Below, in pieces: positions 14,594-20,824 of a stretch of 20,905 nt of DNA. The position numbers and the translations under genes were made by a program. Position 1 is the first letter of the stretch. The number at the start of each line of letters is the position of its first letter. The notes under the pieces are model-generated. The model searched no databases. It had not been told where the DNA came from and saw only the letters and a list, made by a program, of their open reading frames with translations. The stretch covers positions 1-20,905 of the forward strand of contig DKEG01000023.1 in assembly GCA_002452095.1 (NCBI GenBank), read 5' to 3'. The stretch is from Bacteroidales bacterium UBA6828. GTDB lineage: Bacteria > Bacteroidota > Bacteroidia > Bacteroidales > Paludibacteraceae.

Positions 14594-15855
14594 AATGTTC
14601 GTTCTTTGATGTATTGATAGATAAGATTTCCGCTTGCGTCCTTGATAAGGTTACCCTGCTCGTCTGCCATAGGTTGCATAACACCCTCGAACATCTTGTA
14701 AGGCGACTGACCTGCTTGTGGGTTGTTCCATAGCCAGCGCATATAGGCAGCCATACTCATTCCGTAGAACTGCGCACGCTTCTCGGAGGAACTTGGATTA
14801 TAGCCACTTGCCACCCTCCACTCATATTGATGCAGTTCGTTGATGTCTTTCTCGATGTCCGAGTAGTAGCACACACCGTTCTTCTTGCATATCTGCAAGG
14901 CTTCACAGAACTGCCCGTGCGAGTAATTCCAAGTGGGTGGCAAGCCACAGCACGAGCCGTTGTGGCACATCTCCTTGAAGTGAGCGTCGCTGACATAGAA
15001 CCGCATACCAATCTCGTCGCAGAGGGATTTCATCTTCTCGATGAACGGTGCTTTGATTTTGCGGTTCAGACGGAGATAGCCTTGCGCCATCGAGTATTTG
15101 CGGTAGAGTGCCATAAGGTCAAAACCGCACAACTCTGACAGTTTGGGCATATACTCTTTGAGCGTCTGCGAGCGTTGCTCTACACAGAAGAACTCTGTCG
15201 AGAGTGCCGTCGCACCTCTGTTGCCTGCTTCTCGTATCAGGTCAAGGTAGGTCGGTGTTGATACTCCGATGATGAACGGGCGGAGTCGCAAGGTTGCCCC
15301 TCCTGCGTCTGCGTTTGCTATTCGCTCTATTGCGTCAAGGCGTTTGAGCGGTGTGGGTACGCCACGCTCTATGATGTGTGCTTTGGCTTCGTCAAGCGTG
15401 ATGATAGAGAACTTGAAATTCCAATTCTTCTGCCCACGTACAAGTTCCATATAGCGTTCGTCTTCCGTCCACCAAGTGGCTTTGGTAGAGAAACAAAGCG
15501 GGTAGTCTATTTCCTTGAAGAAACGAAGCAACTCAAGGGTCTTGCCATACTTGCGCTCGAAGCCGTCGAATTGGTCTGACAATCCGCCCCATTGCATTAC
15601 CCTGCGCTGCTTGATATAGGTTGCAAACTGCCCTGCGTATTGGTCAGGGTCGGTGAACATTTTCTTGATTTTGTCCATATTGACAGGGTTGACTTCTTTG
15701 GCAAGGTAGTGTTCCTTTACGCCACCTATTCCACGCCGATACTGTGAGAAGCAGTACATACAGCCGAACGAGCAGTTGCTGTATGTGTCAAAGGTCATCG
15801 GCATAGAGCAGTCTGCTATCTCCGCTGTCCAACGAGGTGATTGATAATAAGCCAT
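14590..15855 (-). CDS. Radical SAM enzyme, candidate DNA-hypermodification enzyme
   Basis: A 421-residue protein with the radical SAM cluster motif C-x3-C-x2-C in NCSFGCMYCFSQYRR (C28, C32, C35). The TIM-barrel follows, with MQWGGLSDQFDGFE (88-100), CFSTKATWW and LRLRPFIIGVSTP (189-201) in the pattern of the spore-photoproduct-lyase-like and related branch. A second cysteine group (C297, C302, C303, C317, C323, C329) suggests an auxiliary Fe-S or zinc site. It would use SAM to make a 5'-deoxyadenosyl radical. Radical SAM enzymes act on amino acids attached to 5-hydroxymethyluracil in phages ViI and M6. Here it lies between a GNAT and the small terminase. A DNA repair lyase is the main alternative. 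Confidence 0.85.
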   Translation of the reverse strand: MAYYQSPRWTAEIADCSMPMTFDTYSNCSFGCMYCFSQYRRGIGGVKEHYLAKEVNPVNMDKIKKMFTDPDQYAGQFATYIKQRRVMQWGGLSDQFDGFERKYGKTLELLRFFKEIDYPLCFSTKATWWTEDERYMELVRGQKNWNFKFSIITLDEAKAHIIERGVPTPLKRLDAIERIANADAGGATLRLRPFIIGVSTPTYLDLIREAGNRGATALSTEFFCVEQRSQTLKEYMPKLSELCGFDLMALYRKYSMAQGYLRLNRKIKAPFIEKMKSLCDEIGMRFYVSDAHFKEMCHNGSCCGLPPTWNYSHGQFCEALQICKKNGVCYYSDIEKDINELHQYEWRVASGYNPSSSEKRAQFYGMSMAAYMRWLWNNPQAGQSPYKMFEGVMQPMADEQGNLIKDASGNLIYQYIKERTL

Positions 15856-15872
15856 AATTTGCTATTGTTTTG

Positions 15873-16304
15873 TTATTTGATTGTTAGTTCCATTTCGTAG
15901 TCCGAGCCTTTGACGTCAACTATTCTCGCTCCCAGATGAAGCCAAAAATTTTGCGCGTCCTCTGCGATTGGGGTGCGGAATGTAAGTTTGGTCAAGCCGT
16001 TCTGTTTCATCTGCGAGAGTAAGCGAAAAAGCACTAATTTGCCAAGTCCTTGCCCCTGATACTCCTTGCGGACGGCTATCTCAATCAGTCGGCAATGGTC
16101 GCGGCAACGAGTTGCGTAGTAGAATGCCACAGGTGAAGAACCTTTACTCCACACTTTGCTCCACACTTTGCTCCATACTTTGCCTTTCGACACATAGTCT
16201 ATTCGTCGGAAATAATTGTACGACTGTTTGGCGACCTTTGAGCCACAGTTGTAGCAGATATCCTTGACCGCCTTGTCGTTGTAGTTAGTTTCGGTGTACA
16301 TCAT
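15873..16304 (-). CDS. GNAT-family N-acetyltransferase with KVWS tandem repeats
   Basis: A 143-residue protein. The C-terminal part (about 72-135) is a GNAT acetyltransferase: IEIAVRKEYQGQGLG with the acetyl-CoA pyrophosphate-binding loop QGQGLG (83-88), then LVLFRLLSQMKQNGLTKLTF and NFWLHLGA. The N-terminal part has a CYNCGSK pair and a basic segment with three in-frame KVWS units (42-53) encoded by a 12-bp tandem repeat. It overlaps the kinase gene by 4 bp and precedes the radical SAM gene by 17 bp. Acetyltransferases finish some phage thymidine hypermodifications by acetylating the attached amine, which suits this setting. A general small-molecule or protein acetyltransferase cannot be excluded. 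Confidence 0.75.
   Translation of the reverse strand: MMYTETNYNDKAVKDICYNCGSKVAKQSYNYFRRIDYVSKGKVWSKVWSKVWSKGSSPVAFYYATRCRDHCRLIEIAVRKEYQGQGLGKLVLFRLLSQMKQNGLTKLTFRTPIAEDAQNFWLHLGARIVDVKGSDYEMELTIK
16143..16184 (-). repeat. 12-bp in-frame tandem repeat within the GNAT gene
   Basis: Three 12-bp units (16143-16154, 16155-16166, 16167-16178; consensus TTTGCTCCACAC on the plus strand) plus a half unit at 16179-16184 encode KVWS three times. Unit length is a multiple of three, so slippage would change copy number without a frameshift. Two units differ by a single base, which suggests recent expansion. Confidence 0.8.
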
Positions 16305-16879
16305 CGTTCCTCCATATTGAGAGTCTGCTGTATCATTCTGACTTCCTCGTCTATCGACACTTCGGCTGTGTTAATCTGTAATACAGGCACACCTATGGAC
16401 TGCCATTTCCGCGCTGACAACATCGTCTGTTTCTGTTTTTTGATAATCAAATCGAAGCGTCTTTTGCCACTACCATACTTGCCGTTGGAGCGAGCCGTGA
16501 GCCGTTGCCATATCGTCCGTGGGTCGCAATAGAGGTTCACAACAAGTTGTCTTTCCGCCTTGAATAAGGCATTTGAGAGGTTCAGTCCGAATGAGTGCAG
16601 AAACGACCCCTCGCAGAAGATTGTACTTGCGTGGCGAAGCCCCTCCTCAACGACCTCAGCAAGCCTACTGGTACAAGAACTGCCCTTGTCGTTGGTTATC
16701 CTATCAACACCACCATAGCGGGTGACTCCGTATGCACCCGCAAAGCATATATCTCCCTCCACGCAATAGGTTACATCGTTGGTTATCCTATCAACACCAC
16801 CATAGCGGGTGATAAGTTCCCAAGCAAGGGCAGATTTTCCTACTGCGTTTGTGCCTGTTATGAATACACAAGTCTTCAT
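16301..16879 (-). CDS. P-loop kinase, candidate nucleotide or DNA-base kinase
   Basis: A 192-residue protein with a Walker A loop GTNAVGKS (9-16) and a Walker B-like strand TIFCEG (86-91). A basic lid RLTARSNGKYGSGKRRFD (126-143) fits a small-molecule or nucleic-acid kinase. In known thymidine hypermodification pathways a P-loop kinase phosphorylates 5-hydroxymethyluracil in DNA before an amino acid is attached. The 4-bp overlaps with genes on both sides favour that role here. TRYGGVDRITND occurs twice (24-35, 53-64) through an exact 37-bp DNA repeat. A generic nucleotide or zeta-like kinase is the alternative. Kinase class is clear; the substrate is inferred. Confidence 0.75.
   Translation of the reverse strand: MKTCVFITGTNAVGKSALAWELITRYGGVDRITNDVTYCVEGDICFAGAYGVTRYGGVDRITNDKGSSCTSRLAEVVEEGLRHASTIFCEGSFLHSFGLNLSNALFKAERQLVVNLYCDPRTIWQRLTARSNGKYGSGKRRFDLIIKKQKQTMLSARKWQSIGVPVLQINTAEVSIDEEVRMIQQTLNMEER
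16689..16812 (-). repeat. 37-bp direct repeat within the kinase gene
   Basis: An identical 37-bp sequence occupies 16689-16725 and 16776-16812, 87 bp apart (29 codons, in frame), duplicating TRYGGVDRITND. The 50 bp between the copies differ from what flanks them. Exact identity suggests recent duplication or conversion, though an ancestral repeat in the family is possible. Confidence 0.85.
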
Positions 16880-17559
16880 CGGGCAAGTCTGTATATCACA
16901 CTTTCATACTTTGTCCCTTTTGCTTCCTCAAGCATTCTTTCTGTGTAGTAGCCGTTCCACCGAGTCCCTTTGTTGAACTTCTCAACGGCACACAGGCTCG
17001 TCTCGATGGCGAAAGCGTTGTCTCCCGTGTCTGTCTTTGCCCGATTGAGGAATTTGTCAAGCGCGTCTCGTTCATTGCTATGAACAATCGATATTGCCCC
17101 CTTTGTGTAGTTCTCGTCTTTCTCCCAACCGTAGCGCACATCGTCAGTCCACAAGCGTGATTGTTCAAAGACATTCATATACACTTCGAGAAAGAGAAAC
17201 GCTGCATACCTACCGAAGAAGAACCACGACCGCACCTCGTCATACGCTTGTTGCGTGGTGGTACACCTGCGTAGTCGGTCTTGCTTGTCGGGTGTCAGTT
17301 CTGTGAGCAAGCGGTAGTAAGCACCATTACAGCGCACATACCTGCGGTCGGTGCGGAAGTGGAGTTTCTTTATATCACGCTCGCCATTGAGTAGCATATC
17401 AAGTGCGCTGGGTATGTGGTAGGTCATCGTGTAGAAATAGATGAGCCTGAAAGCGTCCCATTCAGAGAGGTGATAATACGAGCATAGAGAAGCAATCATT
17501 CGCTCCTCTACACCCGCATCTCCTTGCCTGTGATATTCTATGTATTCTGCATAGGTCAT
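16876..17559 (-). CDS. Helical protein, candidate amino acid:DNA transferase (AADT-like)
   Basis: A 227-residue, mainly helical protein rich in aromatic residues. Visible conserved-looking patches are YHIPSAL (47-53), RTDRRYVR (69-76), the helix WFFFGRYAAFLFLE (112-125) and WTDD (137-140). From memory these recall the glycosylase-like alpha-glutamyl/putrescinyl thymine pyrophosphorylase group (AADT), which attaches an amino acid to pyrophosphorylated 5-hydroxymethyluracil in DNA. I could not confirm this without a profile search. It overlaps both the ParB-like and the kinase gene by 4 bp, which is the expected partner order. If the similarity fails, it is an unknown helical protein of the same operon. 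Confidence 0.45.
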   Translation of the reverse strand: MTYAEYIEYHRQGDAGVEERMIASLCSYYHLSEWDAFRLIYFYTMTYHIPSALDMLLNGERDIKKLHFRTDRRYVRCNGAYYRLLTELTPDKQDRLRRCTTTQQAYDEVRSWFFFGRYAAFLFLEVYMNVFEQSRLWTDDVRYGWEKDENYTKGAISIVHSNERDALDKFLNRAKTDTGDNAFAIETSLCAVEKFNKGTRWNGYYTERMLEEAKGTKYESVIYRLAR

Positions 17560-18332
17560 TGCTCTGCCGACGGAATAAGTTCGTTGATATTATACACCAC
17601 TTTCTCTATCTGAGCCAGTCCAACGAGTTGTGCTACCTCTGCCGCACGGTCCTTCGGGTACACGATGATGACACGCTCCATAGCCGTCTCGTTGTTACCC
17701 TCTATCTTCGGCAGGTCGTCAGGATTGATGTCTTGTCCTTGCAGTTCGGGTGGTAAGTTAGTGCCGTCAAACTGCACACCATTCTCCTCGTTCTCGTGTC
17801 CTGCAAGGTCGGCTGCGTTGTCCTGCGGTGCGTGGCTCTGTGGCATAGGCGGCTCCGGGTTCCACACGTCAACGCCCCAACTGTTCAGGTCGCTTGCGTC
17901 CCACTCGTTGGCAAGTTTGTCAAAGTCCCATTCGCCAAACGAAGCATTGTCCGCAATGATAAACTCTTTCTTCTCTGCTTCCGACAAGTCCGACGCACGG
18001 ACAATCTCGACTGTGGGCTTGCCGAGCCACTCCTGCCACGATTGTAACAACTGCTCTTTCTCGCCTTGTGTCAGCCGTTGGTAGTTCTTGGTCTTGCCGA
18101 TAATCTGCGCTATCTGCTCGAATGACATCTTGGCTATACGGTTCAGAGCGTTCACACGCATATTGCCTCCGAGGACTATCATTTTGTCGTCCACAACCAC
18201 AGGACGGATAGCAATCATCTTCGGAAAAACAAGCAGTCGCTCTACTAACAGATTGAGTTTCTGCTCTCTAATGGTGCGCGGATTGTTACTATTTACTTTC
18301 ACTTGGGAAAGTTTCACTTTTTCAGTTTTCAT
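17556..18332 (-). CDS. ParB/Srx-like nuclease-domain protein
   Basis: A 258-residue protein. Residues about 5-65 form a ParB N-terminal-like domain: NPR (17-19), RPVVVDDKMIVLGGNMR with the GGNMR phosphate-binding loop (55-59). The following segment EFIIADNASFGEWDFDKLAN, then WDASDLNSWGVDVW, is the region that follows the ParB domain in phage ParB-methyltransferase proteins. No methyltransferase domain is attached here. The C-terminus has an acidic, Pro/Gln-rich linker and a short alpha/beta domain (ERVIIVYPKDRAAEVAQLV). ParB-like proteins recur next to phage DNA-modification genes. It is probably a DNA-binding, possibly nucleolytic or nucleotide-using partner; it overlaps the next gene by 4 bp. 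Confidence 0.8.
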   Translation of the reverse strand: MKTEKVKLSQVKVNSNNPRTIREQKLNLLVERLLVFPKMIAIRPVVVDDKMIVLGGNMRVNALNRIAKMSFEQIAQIIGKTKNYQRLTQGEKEQLLQSWQEWLGKPTVEIVRASDLSEAEKKEFIIADNASFGEWDFDKLANEWDASDLNSWGVDVWNPEPPMPQSHAPQDNAADLAGHENEENGVQFDGTNLPPELQGQDINPDDLPKIEGNNETAMERVIIVYPKDRAAEVAQLVGLAQIEKVVYNINELIPSAEQ

Positions 18333-18359
18333 ACATTTATTTGATTTATTGTTAGTTAA

Positions 18360-19382
18360 TTACTCCCACTTTTTGTCTTGTTGATACTCACCGAACAGTC
18401 CCCAACGGCACATCGAAGCGTAGATGGGTGTATCGAGGTGGTATGCTTTGCGCAGTTCGGCGGGGTTGATAAGCCAATTTCCCTCCGCTATAACATTATC
18501 AGCATTGTCTGTGATACGTACATCAACGTCTTGTCTCCCTATACAGCAGGCGAGCGAAACAAAGGTGTCGCATTGGTTCTGCAGTGTGTAGTTCTTGGCA
18601 AGTTTGCGAGCAGCGAGGTTGAGTGTGAGGTCGGCTTTGGAAGCGTCTTTCGTCCACGGAGAGCCGCCACCGATACGGCAGTTGCCTCCATAGAAGTCCA
18701 CAGCCAGTTTGCGTCCTGTCGTTCCACAGTCTGCTATTGACGAGTGCGCCACATAACTACCTGTTCCGTTTACGATGAGTTCATAATTGCCGGGAAGACG
18801 CTTGCGCACAAAATTCTTGACTACATCGGTAGAGGTTTTGGAGAGAGGAATAGCGACTATCACTTTTTTGACAGCGCGGTCGTCCATCACTACCTGTGTC
18901 TTGATGTCAAGCCCGCCTATGTGGCTGTCGAATAGTTGCTTGCAGAGCCGTTTGGCAATGGTGTGGTCGAGCGGCATTCCTGCCGTCTCCTTGATGAAAG
19001 CGCAATGCCCGAAGAATATACCTTGGTCGCCCCAGCCGTGCAAGCCCTGTGCTATCTGGGAGGACTGTTGCCCGATATACGATGTAACCTGCAACCCATC
19101 TCCGAAGATAGTGTTGTCGTGTCCCCACCTGTCTGCGTAGGCTTGTGTGTAACCAATCTCATTAACCGCCTGACGAACATACGAAGCGATTTCGTCTTGT
19201 GTAAACAAAACGGAACTGCTGACCTCACCGGCGAGCATAACATGGTAGTCTTTTATCTGCACCTCTACTGCATAGCGGGTAGCAGGGTCTTTTTCAATGT
19301 ATCGGTCGAGCAGGTACTGACTGATATAGTCTGCTATTTTGTCGGGGTGTCCGAGCGACACATATTCAGAAAAATGTATCAT
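18360..19382 (-). CDS. metK: S-adenosylmethionine synthetase (phage-encoded)
   Basis: I choose the ATG at 19380-19382 (340 aa, MIHFSEYVSLGHPDKIADYI); a longer frame would extend into the promoter. Active-site motifs of MetK are all visible: GHPDK (11-15), GWGDQG, a Lys in GLDIKTQV, DCGTTGRK and KDASKAD. They make SAM and release phosphate and pyrophosphate from ATP and methionine. The protein is about 40 residues shorter than the E. coli enzyme. It lies upstream of a radical SAM enzyme, so it probably boosts SAM for that enzyme or for a methyltransferase outside the window. It has its own probable promoter at 19410-19417. Confidence 0.9.
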   Translation of the reverse strand: MIHFSEYVSLGHPDKIADYISQYLLDRYIEKDPATRYAVEVQIKDYHVMLAGEVSSSVLFTQDEIASYVRQAVNEIGYTQAYADRWGHDNTIFGDGLQVTSYIGQQSSQIAQGLHGWGDQGIFFGHCAFIKETAGMPLDHTIAKRLCKQLFDSHIGGLDIKTQVVMDDRAVKKVIVAIPLSKTSTDVVKNFVRKRLPGNYELIVNGTGSYVAHSSIADCGTTGRKLAVDFYGGNCRIGGGSPWTKDASKADLTLNLAARKLAKNYTLQNQCDTFVSLACCIGRQDVDVRITDNADNVIAEGNWLINPAELRKAYHLDTPIYASMCRWGLFGEYQQDKKWE

Positions 19383-19409
19383 TATTGTGTAAGTATTTGA
19401 AACCGAGTG

Positions 19410-19461
19410 CAAAGATACGTATTTTTTTCTATATATACGATTATTTTGCGCAAGATTGCGC
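19410..19461 (-). promoter_or_regulatory. Probable promoter and upstream palindrome before metK
   Basis: TATCTTTG (19417-19410 on the minus strand) matches TAnnTTTG and lies 28 bp before the metK ATG. No good TTTG box sits 19-21 bp upstream. Instead a perfect palindromic pair GCGCAA-GA-TTGCGC lies at 19448-19461, overlapping the end of the upstream endonuclease gene. A weak -33 box plus a palindrome would suit an activator-dependent promoter; this is inference. Confidence 0.5.
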
Positions 19462-19875
19462 ATTTTCTTCGTTATTTTGGTCTAAGTTTGGTATAAATGC
19501 ACCCGAAATTGCATTTTTCAGCAACAACAGTGTTTCGGACGATAGTAACTTGTTGGGTGTTGTCCGAAATACGCGCCAGCCGCATAAAGTGGCTGTATTG
19601 TACTTATTCATATCTCCGAGGAAGCCTTTCGGACGAATATGTCGTCCTTGTGTCCACACCCCGCCCTCTACTTCGAGAGCAATCTTGTATTTGGGCAGGG
19701 CATAGTCGAAACGCCACCGACGACTTTTGTAAAATTGATACTCCTTTATGCACTCTGCCCCCAACTCCTTGGCACAGAACTGCGTGAAGATGTCTGTGAT
19801 AGGTGGAGTTATTTTTTGGAGTTTTTGCGTTCTCGCAATTTTCTTTTGCATATTGATAAATTCCTTGTTTGTCAT
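19441..19875 (-). CDS. PD-(D/E)XK-like endonuclease
   Basis: A 144-residue protein. The core RRWRFDYALPKYKIALEVEG has an Asp (in RFDYA) and the E-V-E of ALEVEGG about 12 residues later, the D-x(n)-E-x-E pattern of VRR-NUC/PD-(D/E)XK nucleases. GRHIRPKGFLGDMNKYNTAT with conserved basic residues and GWRVFR complete the motif set. These are small phage nucleases, often structure-specific, used in recombination or branch resolution. It precedes metK and follows the SSB-tailed protein, with an 82-bp gap that contains a strong hairpin. Confidence 0.8.
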   Translation of the reverse strand: MTNKEFINMQKKIARTQKLQKITPPITDIFTQFCAKELGAECIKEYQFYKSRRWRFDYALPKYKIALEVEGGVWTQGRHIRPKGFLGDMNKYNTATLCGWRVFRTTPNKLLSSETLLLLKNAISGAFIPNLDQNNEENAQSCAK

Positions 19876-19907
19876 AAAATCGTTGTCTCACGTTGCTTAA
19901 AAGACAG

Positions 19908-19948
19908 TTTCGGCTTCTACACGACCGAAGCCAATGCAGAAGCCGAAA
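19908..19948 (-). promoter_or_regulatory. Intergenic stem-loop with alternative pairing
   Basis: TTTCGGCTTCT and AGAAGCCGAAA (19908-19918, 19938-19948) form a perfect 11-bp stem with a 19-nt loop. The loop contains GAAGCC, which can instead pair with GGCTTC of one arm, so two exclusive hairpins are possible. It lies between the genes ending at 19958 and starting at 19875. The short T run after it is weak for a terminator, so an attenuator, a processing site or an mRNA stabiliser is more likely. Confidence 0.55.
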
Positions 19949-19957
19949 TACAATCAT

Positions 19958-20332
19958 TTAGAATGGTACGTCTTCGTAGCCGTTCTCCCCTGCTGTGGCA
20001 GCGTCATAGGTGTTACCAATGTTCATTTGCTCTTGCTTGCGTTCGATAGGTCGCAGACCTCCAAGAATGGGAAGTTGTTGCTTCTGCTCATCGGTTAGTT
20101 GCTCGAACACCTCTTTGGGCAGCGACTGCTTGATACAGTGCGTGTCCTGATACTGAGGTTCTCGTAGTTCGATTGCCGTCAAGTCAAGGTACAAACCCTT
20201 TTGACCGAGATACATACCGCTGTCATCAATAGGAATGACCAAACAGCGTTTTGTCTGTGTGCGCCCTTTGAAATTGGTCAGGAACGCTCCTGCTACTTTG
20301 AGCAGGTCTAATTTAATACTGAAATTTGCCAT
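19958..20332 (-). CDS. Small protein with SSB-like acidic C-terminal tip
   Basis: A 124-residue protein starting MANFSIKLDLLKVAGAFLTN. The N-terminal part is beta-rich with basic stretches (NFKGRTQTKRCLVIPIDDSG). It ends in YEDVPF, the same pattern as the acidic tip of bacterial SSB (D-D-x-P-F) that recruits repair and replication enzymes. An OB-fold cannot be seen by eye, and the protein is shorter than typical SSB. It may be a phage single-strand-binding or SSB-mimicking protein; neighbours are a nuclease and a charged repeat protein, which fits a DNA-processing role. Function is inference from the tail and context. Confidence 0.6.
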   Translation of the reverse strand: MANFSIKLDLLKVAGAFLTNFKGRTQTKRCLVIPIDDSGMYLGQKGLYLDLTAIELREPQYQDTHCIKQSLPKEVFEQLTDEQKQQLPILGGLRPIERKQEQMNIGNTYDAATAGENGYEDVPF

Positions 20333-20368
20333 AATTCTTTTGTTTGTTGTTATGTTTTGTTTTATAAG

Positions 20369-20824
20369 TTACTCCCAGTTCTCGAATAGTTTCTCGAACT
20401 CTGCCACCTTGTTCGTGATGTCCGTGTGGAGTTGCTGCACGTCTGCTGCCAAGCGTTCTATCGCAGGTGTATCGCGGGTCGGTCGCGGGTCGATTTGCAC
20501 TTGCGGGGTGATGTATGTGCGTTTGGGGTGCGGAATAGCGATTGGCTCAATAGTCGGCTGAATACCACAGGCACGGCACTTTTGCTTGTATAGCAGTTCC
20601 TCTTTGTGGGCTTGGTAGTATTCTTTGTTTCGGACACGCTGCTTCTCCCGCTGCTCCTTTGTAAACCTCCGATGTGTCCGCTGCCATTCCGAGTGCTTTG
20701 CCAGCAATTGCTCCCTGTGGGCTTGATAGTAACGGTGGTTGTACTCGGAATGGTATGCTAATATCTTCTCTCGGTTGGCTGCTTTCCACGCTTCACGGCG
20801 TTCTTTACTGTGTCCCATACTCAT
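20369..20824 (-). CDS. Charged repeat protein of unknown function
   Basis: A 151-residue protein. Residues about 10-85 are a run of basic, aromatic, Gln/His-rich helical repeats (REKILAYHSEYNHRYYQAHR, REQLLAKHSEWQRTHRR, VRNKEYYQAHKEELLYKQ) of roughly 15-18 residues, a pattern I have seen in phage proteins and in the N-terminal parts of some HNH-type proteins. It then has KCRACGI (one C-x2-C pair) and a Pro-rich linker, and ends in a short coiled coil (QQLHTDITNKVAEFEKLFEN). The start overlaps an upstream gene by 4 bp (ATGA). No catalytic motif is visible; a nucleic-acid-binding role is possible. Confidence 0.65.
   Translation of the reverse strand: MSMGHSKERREAWKAANREKILAYHSEYNHRYYQAHREQLLAKHSEWQRTHRRFTKEQREKQRVRNKEYYQAHKEELLYKQKCRACGIQPTIEPIAIPHPKRTYITPQVQIDPRPTRDTPAIERLAADVQQLHTDITNKVAEFEKLFENWE

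Noticed and set aside
16143..16812. Possible CRISPR-like repeats
   Set aside because: The repeats are two coding duplications (37 bp twice, 12 bp three times) without regular spacers.
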